Source: Psychrobacter sp. bablab_jr014
GTDB taxonomy: Bacteria > Pseudomonadota > Gammaproteobacteria > Pseudomonadales > Moraxellaceae
Assembly: GCF_016464015.1 (NCBI RefSeq)
Contig: NZ_JACDXT010000005.1
Location: 103,802 to 167,801 of the forward strand
Length of the DNA: 64,000 nucleotides
Direction of reading: 5' to 3'
Part shown: positions 57,641 to 64,000 of the stretch, one piece after another
How the letters are laid out: the number at the start of each line of letters is the position of its first letter
Position numbering within the stretch: the stretch's first letter is position 1
Notes under the pieces: model-generated
Databases searched by the model: none
Told to the model about the DNA's origin: nothing
What the model saw: the letters and a program-made list of their open reading frames with translations, nothing else
Made by a program: the position numbers and the translations under genes

Positions 57641-58543
57641 ATGAAAGAAATATCTCAAATTACTCGACGTGACCTCTTTGATACCTTAAGGATAGAAGAC
57701 ATCTGGTGGGCAGGAGAGCTTAATGAGATTGATTTTTTATCTAGACTCTATGATTTGGAAAGCATGCCTTCAAATGATTACAGATTTAGTAACGCGCTTG
57801 GCGATATTTACCAGCACAGAGTGAATAACAGTGATTGGGATGATTATTGGGTTTTTGATGATGAACGATTTAACTTGCTGAAATGTCAAGATGCAGCTTT
57901 CTTAAACTTTCTTTGCATGATGATCCACCCTGTGATTAGAAGGGATTCTCATGAAGTAGATACCATTAATAAAATTTTTAATGATATTTTGGGTAACGAT
58001 AGCTTTGAAATAGTTGAAATAACCCAGAAATCTAATAAGCCTATATTTAATGGTAAGAAGAAATTTACAGGTAAGACGTCTATTGAGAATAGAGGTAAAG
58101 AGATTAGAGTAATATTTAATGCTGACTATGTTACGCAACAAATAAATTCAATGGAGTCGCTGATTGAGCCTGCACCCTACCAAGCGATAGGAATAGCAAA
58201 AGAATTGATTGAAACTGCATGTAAAGAGATATTTATTAGCAGACAAAAAGAATATGATAAGAGCTGGGACTTATCGAAGTTAATGAAAGAAACGGCTAAA
58301 TTACTCAAGCTTACCCCTGATGATATATCAGATGAAGCGAAAGCAGCAAAATCAATCAGACAGATTTTAGGTAGCTTAGCTTCTATCGTTCAAGGGATAG
58401 CAGAAGTGAGAAACGATTACGGTAGCGGACACGGAAAAGATGGCAGCTTCAAGGGTTTACAGCCTAGACATGCAAAGCTTGCTGCTGGTTCTGCTTCAAC
58501 TTTAGCTGTATTTTTGCTAGAAACACATGAAATAAGGCAATAG
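57641..58543 (+). CDS. abortive infection protein, AbiJ-NTD3 plus Abi_C
   Basis: The 300-aa protein is a probable phage-defence effector. The N-terminal half (ISQITRRDLFDTL, FLSRLYDLESMPSNDYR, DIYQHRVNNSDWDDYW) resembles the AbiJ N-terminal domain 3. The C-terminal half is an Abi_C-type domain with RNDYGSGHG at 257-265 and RHAKLAAGSASTLAVFLLET, a HEPN-like RNase motif. It is AT-rich and alone. Start ATG follows AGAGTTAAAATAAAA, with only a weak ribosome site. Role in growth arrest of infected cells is inferred from the family. Confidence 0.86.
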   Translation: MKEISQITRRDLFDTLRIEDIWWAGELNEIDFLSRLYDLESMPSNDYRFSNALGDIYQHRVNNSDWDDYWVFDDERFNLLKCQDAAFLNFLCMMIHPVIRRDSHEVDTINKIFNDILGNDSFEIVEITQKSNKPIFNGKKKFTGKTSIENRGKEIRVIFNADYVTQQINSMESLIEPAPYQAIGIAKELIETACKEIFISRQKEYDKSWDLSKLMKETAKLLKLTPDDISDEAKAAKSIRQILGSLASIVQGIAEVRNDYGSGHGKDGSFKGLQPRHAKLAAGSASTLAVFLLETHEIRQ

Positions 58544-58565
58544 CTCGTAAAACTATTGCCTTTAT
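58534..58565 (+). terminator. hairpin overlapping the stop codon of the abortive infection gene
   Basis: AAGGCAATAG (58534-58543) contains the TAG stop and pairs with CTATTGCCTT (58553-58562), followed by TTTAT. The short T-run makes it a moderate terminator. Confidence 0.55.
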
Positions 58566-58595
58566 ATCGACTACTGAAAAGAGTATCAATAAAAT

Positions 58596-59579
58596 CTATT
58601 TTCCACCCACCGACTCAAAAAACGCCAGCGCGGTATCAGGCAACCAGCTTAAATCAAACTTACGATTTTTATAGCCCAAAAAGCCAATATGCCCGCCATG
58701 CGCGGTGTCCAGCAGAGTGACTGTGTCCGACACGTCCGCTTGCCCTGCGGTAATGCCCAAAAATGGGTCGTCTTTGGCTGTGATAATCAGCGTTGGCTTG
58801 GCAATATCAATCAAATGCGGCAATGCTGAGGCGCGGCGGTAATAGTCATTTTTTGAACGGTAGCCATGTCTTGGCGCGGTAAACATATCATCAAATTCAC
58901 TGATGCGATTGATGCGCTGAATCGCTTTGACTTCCTCAGGGGTGAGGTTGTTTTGGATGGCTTTTTTGATGATGGGATTTAGCAAATACGGCGTATAGAC
59001 GCGGCGTCCCAAAAAGCGCTCCATCGCAAACGACGCCGACGACAAGTCCACAGGCGCAGAGGCGACCACGGCCGCTTTGCACACTGCCGCCTCACCATAC
59101 TCGCCCATATATTTGGCGAGCGCGTTACCGCCGAGCGAGACGCCGATACCATAGATGGTGGCGTAATCCTGCTGCAATTTTTCGAGCGCGTGGCGCTGCT
59201 CATCAGTATTACCTGCCTCATAAAACACCGTACCCTTGGCAGGAACGCCGCCGCAGCTGCGAAAATGCACCACCACAAAATGCCAGCCTTTGGCGTGTAC
59301 GGCGTGCGCCAGCGTGCGCGCATAGTGGCTGTGGCTGCTGCCTTCCATACCGTGAAACAAGACCACCAGTGGTATTTGCTCGCGTCCGTCTGCGCCTTTT
59401 CGCGTGCTATCCGCGTCATAATAATCGTAAGCGATGTCGCTTTCCTCGAGTGAGTCGTGAAACAGCTCGCGGCGATATTCGGGCAGCTCAGGCTGAAAAA
59501 ACTTGGGCAAAATGGTTTGCAAATGGGCATTACTGAGCCAAAACGGCGGTCTAAAAGGGGTGGGGTGAAACGTGCTCAT
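58596..59579 (-). CDS. alpha/beta hydrolase, YheT family
   Basis: A 327-aa putative esterase. The N-terminal FRPPFWLSNAHLQTILP is diagnostic. The catalytic Ser lies in GIGVSLGGNALAKYMGE, with LVVLFHGMEGSSHSHYA as the oxyanion region, ITAKDDPFLG as the acidic region and HGGHIGFLG with the His. Physiological substrate unknown. Confidence 0.9.
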   Translation of the reverse strand: MSTFHPTPFRPPFWLSNAHLQTILPKFFQPELPEYRRELFHDSLEESDIAYDYYDADSTRKGADGREQIPLVVLFHGMEGSSHSHYARTLAHAVHAKGWHFVVVHFRSCGGVPAKGTVFYEAGNTDEQRHALEKLQQDYATIYGIGVSLGGNALAKYMGEYGEAAVCKAAVVASAPVDLSSASFAMERFLGRRVYTPYLLNPIIKKAIQNNLTPEEVKAIQRINRISEFDDMFTAPRHGYRSKNDYYRRASALPHLIDIAKPTLIITAKDDPFLGITAGQADVSDTVTLLDTAHGGHIGFLGYKNRKFDLSWLPDTALAFFESVGGK

Positions 59580-59624
59580 AAAGTATCAATCGTCAATGGA
59601 GTTAAAATTAATTAAGAGAGAATC

Positions 59625-59798
59625 TAGGGCGTGTCTTCAATTCAAACGTTGATAACTAAATGGGCTAAAAATAGCTAAATCTTCGGCAAACGGTGTCAAA
59701 TAGCTGGTTAATATTTCAATATTATCTGCGCTATTTTCCTTGTTTGCCTTTAATTTATCTCATTTTTATCACCATTTTTAAAATGAAGACACGCCCTA
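59625..59798 (+). mobile_element. MITE-like repeat, best-preserved copy
   Basis: The 174-bp element runs from TAGGGCGTGTCTTCA to TGAAGACACGCCCTA: inverted ends of about 14 bp with TA at both edges, consistent with a TA target duplication. It matches 10810-10982 along its whole length. No coding sequence. Together with the hairpin at 59837 it fills most of the 412-bp gap between yheT-like and yigZ-like genes. Confidence 0.8.
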
Positions 59799-59836
59799 GT
59801 ACCAATAACAGAAATATAAGAATTCTTCTTACGCTC

Positions 59837-59904
59837 AATCAAATGAAATTTTTCTTGCTTGCTGTGCCTGCGCCGACAGAGGCTACGAAAAATTCCCTTT
59901 GATT
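59837..59904. repeat. dispersed hairpin repeat, second copy
   Basis: AATCAAATGAAATTTTTC (59837-59854) and GAAAAATTCCCTTTGATT (59887-59904) form imperfect arms; the loop begins CTTGCTTGCTGTGCC. The loop start is shared with 8561-8634. Confidence 0.6.
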
Positions 59905-59991
59905 TTGCTATATTGTTTTCATATCGTATTGCATCAAACGGCAAAACAAAGAAGGAATAACGCAGTATAAACCGCAAAGCGCTCGTTTGTG

Positions 59992-60609
59992 TTAGCGCGC
60001 TGTATCGTCTGGTGCATCATCCTCCAGCACCGTCCCCGACATACCAAGCGCCTCTTTTAACGCCTCGATATCGGCGTTTGCCAAGGTCACGTGCAGCACC
60101 ACCGCTTGCGTATATTCGACATCGTCGATGTGTCCGCCGAGGCTTTCGACCACATAGCGGCATTGCGCCTCGCTCGCGAACGTGGTCTGTATCTGCCGCG
60201 TAGTCATCGGCACATACGGGGTGAGCGTCATCGCATCGACTGCCGATTGCGCTGCGCCCGCATACGCCCGCGTCAGTCCGCCTGCGCCAAGCTTAATCCC
60301 GCCAAAGTAGCGCACCACCACAATTAATACATTGCCAATCGACTTGTGCTGCAAGACGTTTAATATCGGACGCCCTGCTGTGCCGTTTGGCTCGCCGTCA
60401 TCGTCAAAGCCTGCGCTCGTGGTGTTGTCAGGGGCGCCAATGATGTACGCCGAGCAGTGGTGATTGGCATCAGGGTACTTATCGCGTAATTGTTCCACAT
60501 GAAACATCGCTTCTTCACGGCTGTGAATCGGGTAGGCATAAGTAATAAATGCCGATTTTTTAATCTCAAGACGGGCAGTGATGGCGCTCTTTGGGGTTTG
60601 GTAGCTCAT
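59992..60609 (-). CDS. yigZ: YigZ/IMPACT family protein
   Basis: The 205-aa protein belongs to the UPF0029/IMPACT family. KKSAFITYAYPIHSREEAMF, DANHHCSAYIIG, SAGFDDDGEPNGTAGRPIL and VVVRYFGGIKLGAGGLTRAY are the conserved blocks, in order. Eukaryotic members regulate translation; the bacterial role is unclear. Symbol by family. A near-parS palindrome lies at 60491-60506 within the gene. Confidence 0.92.
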   Translation of the reverse strand: MSYQTPKSAITARLEIKKSAFITYAYPIHSREEAMFHVEQLRDKYPDANHHCSAYIIGAPDNTTSAGFDDDGEPNGTAGRPILNVLQHKSIGNVLIVVVRYFGGIKLGAGGLTRAYAGAAQSAVDAMTLTPYVPMTTRQIQTTFASEAQCRYVVESLGGHIDDVEYTQAVVLHVTLANADIEALKEALGMSGTVLEDDAPDDTAR

Positions 60610-60847
60610 ATTTCATCAAGGTCTGGGTGGGATATGCTAAAATTAGACAACTTCAGCGCGGCGGCATTGATTTTTACTGCATGGCTGCGCGTTCCTTTTT
60701 TACTATAGTCAATTCACTATAAAAAAGACATCAATAACATGATGCTGACAGGCGCGGTATTCAAGACGCGCCTCGTGCCTATTCAAGGCAGTGTGCAAGA
60801 TGGTTTTATTAAGAAAAGACTATAGCGCAACCGATGGTAGCAAATGT

Positions 60848-61552
60848 ATGCGTTTAGATAAATTTATTAGCAAAGCCACTGAGCTGTCGCGCAAAGAAGC
60901 CAAAAAGATTTTGCACGCCAGCGAGGTCACCGTCAATGATGCGGTGATTAAAGACCCAGGGCTACACGTGGATATTGTCAATGATGAGGTGATGTGGATG
61001 GGCGAGCCGCTGTCGGTCGCGACTGGCAACCGCTATATCCTGCTGTACAAACCAGAAGGCTTTGAATGTACGCTCAAGCCCAAAGAGCACCCCATCGTCA
61101 CCGAGCTGATTGCTGTGCCTGAGCTTGGCAGCTTGCGTATCGCTGGACGTCTGGATGTGGATACCACAGGCGCGCTGATTATCAGTGATGACGGCAGCTG
61201 GCTGCACCGCGTCACCAGCCCCAAGCACGCGCACCCAAAGGTGTATGAGCTGACCCTCGCTGACCCGATGGACGCAGCGATGCAAGAAAATGTGGTTAAG
61301 AAAATCGCCCAAGGCATCTTGCTGGACGGCGACTACGAGCCGACCAAGCCTGCGCATATTGAGTTTATCGACGAGACGCACGCGCGCCTGACACTGGAGC
61401 AAGGCAAATACCATCAGGTCAAACGCATGATGGGCTATTTTGGTAACAAGGTCGTTGCGCTGCACCGTGCCAGTATTGGCGAGATTAATTTAGAGGGCTT
61501 AGACAAAGGCGACAGCCGTTTTTTAACCAAAGAAGAAATCGCGCAGTTTTAA
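60848..61552 (+). CDS. rsuA: 16S rRNA pseudouridine synthase RsuA-like
   Basis: The product makes pseudouridine 516 in 16S rRNA. It starts MRLDKFISKATELSRKEAKK, with an S4 RNA-binding domain, in preference to a start 19 codons upstream. The catalytic Asp is in AGRLDVDTTGALIIS, and KYHQVKRMMGYFGNKVVALHR is the C-terminal family motif (span given in part). About 234 aa. It ends before a bidirectional terminator. Confidence 0.92.
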   Translation: MRLDKFISKATELSRKEAKKILHASEVTVNDAVIKDPGLHVDIVNDEVMWMGEPLSVATGNRYILLYKPEGFECTLKPKEHPIVTELIAVPELGSLRIAGRLDVDTTGALIISDDGSWLHRVTSPKHAHPKVYELTLADPMDAAMQENVVKKIAQGILLDGDYEPTKPAHIEFIDETHARLTLEQGKYHQVKRMMGYFGNKVVALHRASIGEINLEGLDKGDSRFLTKEEIAQF

Positions 61553-61580
61553 GCGTTTTTTCACATAAAACGACCGCATA

Positions 61581-61617
61581 AAAAATCCGCTAGGGTCTGC
61601 CTCTAGCGGATTTTTTT
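61581..61617. terminator. bidirectional terminator between rsuA and the DUF2939 gene
   Basis: AAAAATCCGCTAG (61581-61593) pairs perfectly with CTAGCGGATTTTT (61603-61615). Strong, and flanked by A- and T-runs for both converging transcripts. Confidence 0.85.
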
Positions 61618-61652
61618 ATTAGTATAACAGCGACCAGCGTTTTTAACTGGTT

Positions 61653-62312
61653 TTATGGCAAGACGATATTGACGATTTTCCAGTTCACGAAACCTTGGCG
61701 CTGCATCTCGATGGTGAGCGGATAGCCTTTGACCTGCCCGCTAATAGTGAAGCAGTTGATACCGCAATAGCTGAGCGTTGGCTTGTCCGTATCGTTGCCT
61801 TGTGCTGCTTGTTGCTCGAGCACCTCGGCTTGCTTGTCCATCATAATTTGCATCTGTTTTTGTATCACGCCATCAATATTCCCGCGCTGGGTAATCACGT
61901 CTTGGATGAGGTTTTGTAGATTGACTTGATTGCTTGCGATTGCCCATGCAGCGGCAAGTTGTTTAGTGGCGGTATTGGCTTGTCCTTGCGTGGTGATGAG
62001 CTGCTCGATATTGTCAGGCTGCACTGCGCCTTTGACCGAATTAACAATAAAGTCATCTGCCGCTTGGGTGAGGGCGGGGCCACCGAGCTGCGTGACCATT
62101 GGGTATTGATCCAGTATATTGTCCATCTTGTCGGTCAACTGACGGCTGATGTTTGGCTGGAGCTGATCATAGTCAATGGCGTCCGCGATGGCAGCGCCGT
62201 TTTTGGCATCGTAGGCCTCTTTGAGTTGATAGGCCTTATAATACGGTGAGCCGACGAATACGACGCCAATAATCAGCAGCAACAATATCACCAGTGAAGT
62301 CAGCTTTTTCAT
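61653..62312 (-). CDS. DUF2939 family membrane-anchored protein
   Basis: From the ATG at 62312, preceded by AAAGGACAAC, the product has 219 aa. A membrane anchor (LVILLLLIIGVVFVGSPYY) is followed by the DUF2939 pattern YKAYQLKEAYDAKNGAAIAD and a mostly helical periplasmic domain with a C-terminal CGINCFTISG. Function unknown. A longer reading of 25 residues upstream lacks support. Confidence 0.8.
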   Translation of the reverse strand: MKKLTSLVILLLLIIGVVFVGSPYYKAYQLKEAYDAKNGAAIADAIDYDQLQPNISRQLTDKMDNILDQYPMVTQLGGPALTQAADDFIVNSVKGAVQPDNIEQLITTQGQANTATKQLAAAWAIASNQVNLQNLIQDVITQRGNIDGVIQKQMQIMMDKQAEVLEQQAAQGNDTDKPTLSYCGINCFTISGQVKGYPLTIEMQRQGFVNWKIVNIVLP

Positions 62313-62591
62313 AGTTGTCCTTTTATTGCTGTACAATGCGCCTTGCGCTACAAAATGGGGTAAAAACGCGTCTGCCAACCGATACATACGCTGGCAAATA
62401 CTAGCATGGGTATCTGATACCCTGCCGCAAAAATCGGTATGGAAATGTTACATGGACTTGCTGTCTGTTGTGTGAAATAACGGTGCATTTATTTCTACTA
62501 TTTGCACGTTTTAAATAATATACCCCTTATTTTGCCTTAATCTATGCTTGATAAATAGTCAGGCAATCACCATAAAGAGCGCAAACTTTTA

Positions 62592-62708
62592 TTATTTGAT
62601 GGCAAAGGCGAGTGCGCCAAAAACGAGCGCTGGCACCCATTTGCTGCCGCGTGCGCTGACTTGTCCATGACGGACCGTCCTTAGCGTTGATGGTTTCATG
62701 TGAAACAT
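62592..62708 (-). CDS. possible 38-aa small protein upstream of dnaJ
   Basis: An open frame of 38 codons starts MFHMKPSTLRT and ends WVPALVFGALAFAIK, with a short hydrophobic C-terminal segment. It lacks a clear ribosome site and overlaps the near-parS palindrome at 62693-62706, so it may be chance. The rest of the 469-bp gap 62313-62781 holds the dnaJ and DUF2939 promoter regions and no other gene. Confidence 0.2.
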   Translation of the reverse strand: MFHMKPSTLRTVRHGQVSARGSKWVPALVFGALAFAIK

Positions 62709-62781
62709 ATGAGCACACCGCTGACCCATCTACCCAGACAATCATCCTGATAACCATGTCGTCACGACAAGAGGAGAGCCC

Positions 62782-63918
62782 ATGAGCAAGCGAGATTTTT
62801 ATGAAGTACTAGGCGTCAGTAAAAATGCCGATGCAAAAGAAATCAAGCGAGCCTATCGTAAACTGGCGATGAAGTACCACCCAGACCGCAACTCTGATGA
62901 CCCAGAAGCCGAAGACAAGTTTAAAGAAGCGTCGATGGCGTACGAAGTGCTGAGCGATGCTGAAAAACGCTCTGCCTACGACCGCATGGGTCACGCTGCC
63001 TTTGAAAACGGCATGGGCGGTGGCGGCTTTGGTGGCGCGGGCGCAGGCAACTTCCAAGACATTTTTGGCGATATTTTTGGCAACTTTGGCGACATCTTTG
63101 GTCAAAGCCGTGGCGGCGGCGGTGGACGTGCGCGCCGTGGCTCGGATCTTCGCTACGTGATTGAGCTGACCCTCGAAGAAGCGGTACGTGGCTGCAAAAA
63201 AGAAATCAGCTTTACCGCGCCAGCCCCTTGTGACACCTGTGACGGTAAAGGCGCGAAAAATGAGTCAGATATCGTCACCTGTCAGACCTGTCATGGTCAA
63301 GGCCAAGTGCGTATGCAGCAAGGCTTTTTTGCCGTGCAGCAGACCTGCCCACATTGCGGCGGCTCAGGCAAACAGATTAAAAACCCTTGCTCAGACTGTC
63401 ATGGTAGCGGCGTGAAAGACAAATCGCGCACCCTTGAAGTCACTATCCCAGCGGGCGTCGATGATGGGGATCGCGTCCGTCTAGCAGGCGAAGGCGAAGC
63501 GGGCGGCGCTGGCGTACAAAACGGCGACTTATACGTCGAAGTACGCGTACAGCCGCACAATGTCTTTACCCGTCAAGGCGCAGATCTATATATGGACGTG
63601 CCTGTCAGCATCACGGATGCGGCACTCGGTAAAGAAGTGGAAATCCCAACCCTCGATGGCAAAGTCAAAATCAAAGTTGCCGAAGGTACCCAAAGTGGCA
63701 AATTGCTGCGTGTACGCGGTAAGGGCGTGACGCCAGTACGCACCACCATGCGCGGTGATCTTATCTGTCGCGTGGTCGTTGAGACGCCTGTGAACCTAAA
63801 CAGCGAACAAAAAGCGCTGTTGCGTGAGTTCCAAGAGACGCTAGACGGTGACGGCAAACACCACCAATCGCCACAGAAAAAATCATTCTTTTCAAAAATC
63901 GGCGAATTGTTTGAATAA
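62782..63918 (+). CDS. dnaJ: chaperone protein DnaJ
   Basis: DnaJ delivers unfolded proteins to DnaK and stimulates its ATPase. The 378-aa product has the N-terminal J domain with HPD in [11 protein letters not shown], a Gly/Phe-rich linker, four CxxCxGxG-type zinc repeats ([32 protein letters not shown]) and the C-terminal substrate domain. GAGGAGAG precedes the ATG. dnaK is not in the window. Confidence 0.98.
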   Translation: MSKRDFYEVLGVSKNADAKEIKRAYRKLAMKYHPDRNSDDPEAEDKFKEASMAYEVLSDAEKRSAYDRMGHAAFENGMGGGGFGGAGAGNFQDIFGDIFGNFGDIFGQSRGGGGGRARRGSDLRYVIELTLEEAVRGCKKEISFTAPAPCDTCDGKGAKNESDIVTCQTCHGQGQVRMQQGFFAVQQTCPHCGGSGKQIKNPCSDCHGSGVKDKSRTLEVTIPAGVDDGDRVRLAGEGEAGGAGVQNGDLYVEVRVQPHNVFTRQGADLYMDVPVSITDAALGKEVEIPTLDGKVKIKVAEGTQSGKLLRVRGKGVTPVRTTMRGDLICRVVVETPVNLNSEQKALLREFQETLDGDGKHHQSPQKKSFFSKIGELFE

Positions 63919-63972
63919 CGGATAAATCGTCGCTGTCGCAATAAGTACAGCGCGTATATTAAAGTTAAAATT

Positions 63973-64000
63973 GCCAATAGTTTCACGTGAAACTATTGGC
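63973..64000. promoter_or_regulatory. 28-bp perfect palindrome with a parS core after dnaJ
   Basis: GCCAATAGTTTCAC and its exact complement meet at the centre to form a perfect 28-bp palindrome ending at the window edge. The core GTTTCACGTGAAAC (63980-63993) is the parS-type sequence seen at 17920, 29279, 32386 and 32561. It lies 55 bp past the dnaJ stop and might also act as a hairpin terminator. Confidence 0.65.

Noticed and set aside
62592..62708. Confident small membrane protein before dnaJ
   Set aside because: The frame is open and has a hydrophobic end, but it lacks a ribosome site and overlaps a palindrome, so I list it only at low confidence.

Overview
The window looks like the replication-origin region of a Psychrobacter-type chromosome (Moraxellaceae, Gammaproteobacteria). 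The evidence is the gene order rpmH-rnpA-yidD-yidC-mnmE on one side and dnaA-dnaN-recF-gyrB on the other side of a DnaA-box cluster. Core genes sit near 45-50 % GC, and short palindromic repeats with AGGGCGTGT ends are scattered through it. All assignments come from reading the sequence and translations; no database search was run.

Layout. 1-2254: two lipoproteins, a frameshifted small reading frame and an AmiD-like amidase. 2274-8293: a MOSC protein, rsfS and nadD, and the ackA-pta acetate pathway, all leftward. 9075-13160: lptM-lysA-dapF-xerC, rightward (lysine and peptidoglycan precursors plus chromosome dimer resolution). 13138-19523: a nitrilase-type amidase, a hybrid sensor kinase, ribE and ribD. 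19611-24705: nrdR, mnmE, yidC, yidD, rnpA and rpmH. 24949-25184: oriC. 25292-32304: dnaA, dnaN, recF and gyrB. 32590-35004: rlmF, an MgtC-like protein and an unknown protein.

From 35 kb on, core and housekeeping genes alternate with single-locus, AT-rich accessory insertions. These are a reverse transcriptase preceded by a small membrane-protein frame and two 162-bp repeat copies that look like structured RNA (35.0-37.1 kb), a HEPN/Toprim-type protein (39.1-40.4 kb), an unknown small-plus-large gene pair (51.8-53.6 kb) and an AbiJ/Abi_C-type abortive infection protein (57.6-58.5 kb). Between them lie a four-gene glycosyltransferase locus (40.6-45.7 kb), guaA, an FMN reductase, a Fur-box-preceded TonB-dependent siderophore receptor, MDR oxidoreductases, a nitronate monooxygenase, a YheT hydrolase, a YigZ protein, rsuA and dnaJ.

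Non-coding signals. Five GTTTCACGTGAAAC parS-type sites and several near-matches are spread across the window. A second DnaA-box cluster lies between ribD and ribE. Two very AT-rich patches fall inside yidD/rnpA and dnaA. A TA-flanked MITE-like family occurs at least three times plus a remnant, and two of its copies supply the stop codon of the adjacent gene. The most promising undescribed system is the reverse transcriptase locus, whose two repeat copies differ mainly by changes that preserve hairpins.
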